Source: Solirubrobacterales bacterium (GTDB lineage: Bacteria > Actinomycetota > Thermoleophilia > Solirubrobacterales > Solirubrobacteraceae). Taken from it: a stretch of 8,693 nucleotides of DNA. The stretch lies in the NCBI GenBank assembly GCA_013695395.1, contig JACDAP010000551.1:1-8693 (forward strand), read 5' to 3'. A model generated the notes under the pieces. It saw only the letters and a list, made by a program, of their open reading frames with translations. It had not been told where the DNA came from and did not search any database. A program made the translations under genes and the position numbers. Shown here piece after piece: positions 7,282 through 8,693 of the stretch; position 1 is the first letter of the stretch, and the number at the start of each line of letters is the position of its first letter.

Positions 7282-7839
7282 CACGTCGTTCCAGCGCCAC
7301 ATCACGGGCACCTCGCGCTCGTAGCCAAGCACGCAGATCGCGCCCGTCGAGAGGGCGAGGCGGCCGGCGAAGGCGGCGGGCTGGCCGAGCCAGCGGGCGG
7401 TGAGGACCCGCAGGACGTGGCCGTGGGCGAAGCAGACCACGTCGCCGCCGGCCTCCCGGACCTCGGTGATCACCGCGTCGACCCGGGCGCCGACCTCGTC
7501 GGGCGTCTCCCCGTCCGGCACCGCGTCGTCCCACAGGTACCACCCGGGGCGCTCCTTGCGGATCTCCTCGGTGGAGATCCCCTCGTAGGCGCCGTAGTCG
7601 TACTCCATCAGCCCGTCGCGGAAGGCGACCCGGTCGCCGAAGCCGGCGAGCTCGGCGGTCTCCCGTGCCCGCACGAGCGGCGAGCAGAGCGCGAGCGTGA
7701 AGGCGTGCTCGGCCAGGACCGGCGCAAGCGTCCGGGCATGCCCCCGCCCCTCCTCCGTGAGCGGGATGTCCGTGTGGCCCGTGTGCCGGTGGTCGCGCGA
7801 CCACTCGGTCTGCGCGTGGCGGACCAGCCACAGCTCCAT
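7273..7839 (-). CDS. Histidine phosphatase superfamily protein, probable sugar (bis)phosphate phosphatase
   Basis: This 188-residue branch-1 histidine phosphatase opens with LVRHAQTEW (5-13); R7 and H8 are the phosphate-binding Arg and the His that carries the phosphate. SPLVRARET (53-61) supplies R57, LMEYDYGAYEG (77-87) supplies the acid E79, and CFAHGH (136-141) supplies the second His, H139. RHA replaces the usual RHG. Several features match, from memory, the yeast sedoheptulose-1,7-bisphosphatase Shb17 type more than phosphoglycerate mutase: HTGHTDIPLT, DYGAYEG followed by TEEIRKERPGWYLWDD, DGET, and a terminal STGAICVLGYE. The lack of the inserts found in true mutases agrees. It lies 43 bp after pgl, with GAGGT six bases before its ATG. 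That context favours a pentose-phosphate substrate, but a general acid phosphatase cannot be excluded. Confidence 0.9.
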   Translation of the reverse strand: MELWLVRHAQTEWSRDHRHTGHTDIPLTEEGRGHARTLAPVLAEHAFTLALCSPLVRARETAELAGFGDRVAFRDGLMEYDYGAYEGISTEEIRKERPGWYLWDDAVPDGETPDEVGARVDAVITEVREAGGDVVCFAHGHVLRVLTARWLGQPAAFAGRLALSTGAICVLGYEREVPVMWRWNDVRA

Positions 7840-7882
7840 CAGGTGACCTCGGCCCGGGTGGGGGTGGTGCGGGTCGGACGCG

Positions 7883-8536
7883 TCACGCCTCGCCCCCGGC
7901 CTCCCCGAGCGCGGCTGCGTCGGCGACGATGGTCAGCCGGGAACGGTCGAGCAGCGAGGAGGGAACGTCGGGGTCGGGGCCCTCAAGCACCCTGGCGAGC
8001 GCCTCTGCCTTTCCCTCCCCCGCGACCAGCAGCACGATCCGCCGGGACGCATTCAGGAAGTCGAGCGTCAACGAGACCCGCTCCGGCGGCGGCTTGGGAG
8101 AGCCGAAGACGCCGACCGCGATCCCGTCCACGTCGAGCGCCGCGTTCCCGGGGAAGAGCGAAGCGGTGTGGCCGTCCTCGCCCATGCCGAGCAGCGTGAG
8201 ATCGAGCGTGACGCCGGCGAGCTCCTCGGCGTACGCGGCGGCTGCCGCCTCCGGCCCGAGCTCTCCGCGCATGCGGTGCCAGGTCGCGTCGGGCGCCTCG
8301 AGCGCACGGGAGGCCATGCGGTGGTTGGAGTCCTCGTCCTCGGGCGGCACGCAGCGCTCGTCCCCGTACCAGAGGTGGACGGGGCTCCAGTCGGAGCGCA
8401 GCCCGCCGAGTAGCTCGTACGAGGTTTTCGGGGTCGAGCCGCCCGCCAGCGCGAGATGCACGATCTCCGGGTCGGCCATCAGGGCGGCAGCTCGGCGCGC
8501 AGCCCCCTCGGCGTCGGAATGGCGCAGGATCTCCAT
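7883..8536 (-). CDS. pgl: 6-phosphogluconolactonase
   Basis: This 217-residue cytosolic enzyme would hydrolyse 6-phosphoglucono-1,5-lactone to 6-phosphogluconate, the second oxidative step of the pentose phosphate pathway. All the family hallmarks are visible: ALAGGSTPKTSYELL (29-43), WYGDERCVPPEDEDSN (56-71), LLGMGEDGHTASLFPG (115-130), ERVSLTLDFLNASRRIVLL (152-170) and AGEGKAEAL (172-180). It is slightly shorter than the usual 230-260 residues, mainly at the termini. The ATG at 8536 is supported by AAGGAG six bases upstream and by alignment to the family N-terminus; the open frame upstream (to 8647) overlaps the preceding gene and is not used. It starts 28 bp after the OpcA-like stop and is followed 43 bp later by the phosphatase gene, so co-transcription is likely. 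The opcA-pgl order is that seen in mycobacteria. Confidence 0.97.
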   Translation of the reverse strand: MEILRHSDAEGAARRAAALMADPEIVHLALAGGSTPKTSYELLGGLRSDWSPVHLWYGDERCVPPEDEDSNHRMASRALEAPDATWHRMRGELGPEAAAAAYAEELAGVTLDLTLLGMGEDGHTASLFPGNAALDVDGIAVGVFGSPKPPPERVSLTLDFLNASRRIVLLVAGEGKAEALARVLEGPDPDVPSSLLDRSRLTIVADAAALGEAGGEA

Positions 8537-8542
8537 CAGCGT

Positions 8543-8548
8543 CTCCTT
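8543..8548 (-). promoter_or_regulatory. Shine-Dalgarno site of pgl
   Basis: AAGGAG on the minus strand, six bases before the ATG at 8536, decides that start over upstream in-frame alternatives. It lies in the 28-bp gap after the OpcA-like stop. Confidence 0.8.
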
Positions 8549-8564
8549 CCCGGGACGCGCCGCC

Positions 8565-8693
8565 TCATGCGACGAGCTCGCCGGCGCGGACGAGCGCCGG
8601 GCGGTAGGTGTTGTCGCGCAAGAGCGCCTGGCGGATCCCCTCACCAAGGATCCCGCTCTCCCCGCGCGAGGCGCCGAGGATCGTCCATTCGCG
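8565..8693 (-). CDS. opcA: Glucose-6-phosphate dehydrogenase assembly protein OpcA, C-terminal fragment
   Basis: Only the last 42 residues lie in the window, ending at a TGA (8567-8565); the rest is beyond the right edge. The tail reads ILGASRGESGILGEGIR, then ALLRDNTYRPALVRAGE. By eye it parallels the OpcA C-terminus, where an R-x-E-[ST]-G segment is followed by L-x-E-x-[LI]-R and then D-x-x-Y-x-x-A-L. The position directly before pgl is where opcA sits in mycobacteria (zwf-opcA-pgl). OpcA is needed for full G6PD activity in several actinobacteria and cyanobacteria. The identification rests on a short motif plus synteny, so another protein in this operon position is possible. Confidence 0.6.
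   Translation of the reverse strand, partial: REWTILGASRGESGILGEGIRQALLRDNTYRPALVRAGELVA

Noticed and set aside
8537..8647. N-terminal extension of pgl upstream of 8536
   Set aside because: It overlaps the OpcA-like C-terminus and bypasses a good AAGGAG site placed correctly for the ATG at 8536.

Overview
This is a very GC-rich window with strong G/C preference at third codon positions. It looks like chromosomal DNA of a high-GC actinobacterium. The support is an OpcA-like C-terminus followed by 6-phosphogluconolactonase (an actinobacterial/cyanobacterial order), an ergothioneine egtB-egtD pair, a mycobacterial-type GH15 trehalase/glucoamylase, and an AbiEi-type winged-helix protein fused to DUF559. 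The style recalls Solirubrobacterales/Thermoleophilia, but that placement is inference from gene content only.

Layout from the left. Bases 2-877 (+) hold the 3' part of a nitronate monooxygenase-type flavoenzyme whose N-terminus lies outside the window. It converges with a long minus-strand series. In transcription order (right to left) this series is: the C-terminus of an OpcA-like G6PD assembly protein (8565-8693), pgl (7883-8536), a histidine-phosphatase-fold sugar phosphatase resembling sedoheptulose-1,7-bisphosphatase (7273-7839), an AbiEi-like/DUF559 protein (6004 to about 6984), a GH15 trehalase/glucoamylase-like enzyme (3827-5839), a small STAS-domain protein (3352-3735), and the ergothioneine pair egtB (1957-3096) and egtD (962-1957). 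egtB and egtD overlap by one base.

How the genes fit together. opcA-pgl-phosphatase reads as a pentose-phosphate cluster: G6PD maturation, lactone hydrolysis, and perhaps a sugar bisphosphate phosphatase feeding ribose synthesis. The GH15 enzyme would supply glucose from trehalose or an alpha-glucan. egtB and egtD make hercynine and couple it to a thiol donor. No egtA, egtC or egtE is visible, so the pathway must be completed elsewhere.

The less ordinary parts are these. A small family of imperfect palindromic repeats (three copies of about 50 bp, 5921-7133) brackets the DUF559 gene, and two of the copies read in frame with it. The STAS protein has glutamates where the regulatory serine normally sits. 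A short stretch between the STAS gene and egtB looks coding by codon bias but changes frame partway. Two starts, STAS and egtB, have a -10-like hexamer exactly seven bases upstream, as expected for leaderless transcripts. I see no tRNA, rRNA, CRISPR array, transposase or phage gene, and no convincing complete novel multi-gene system.
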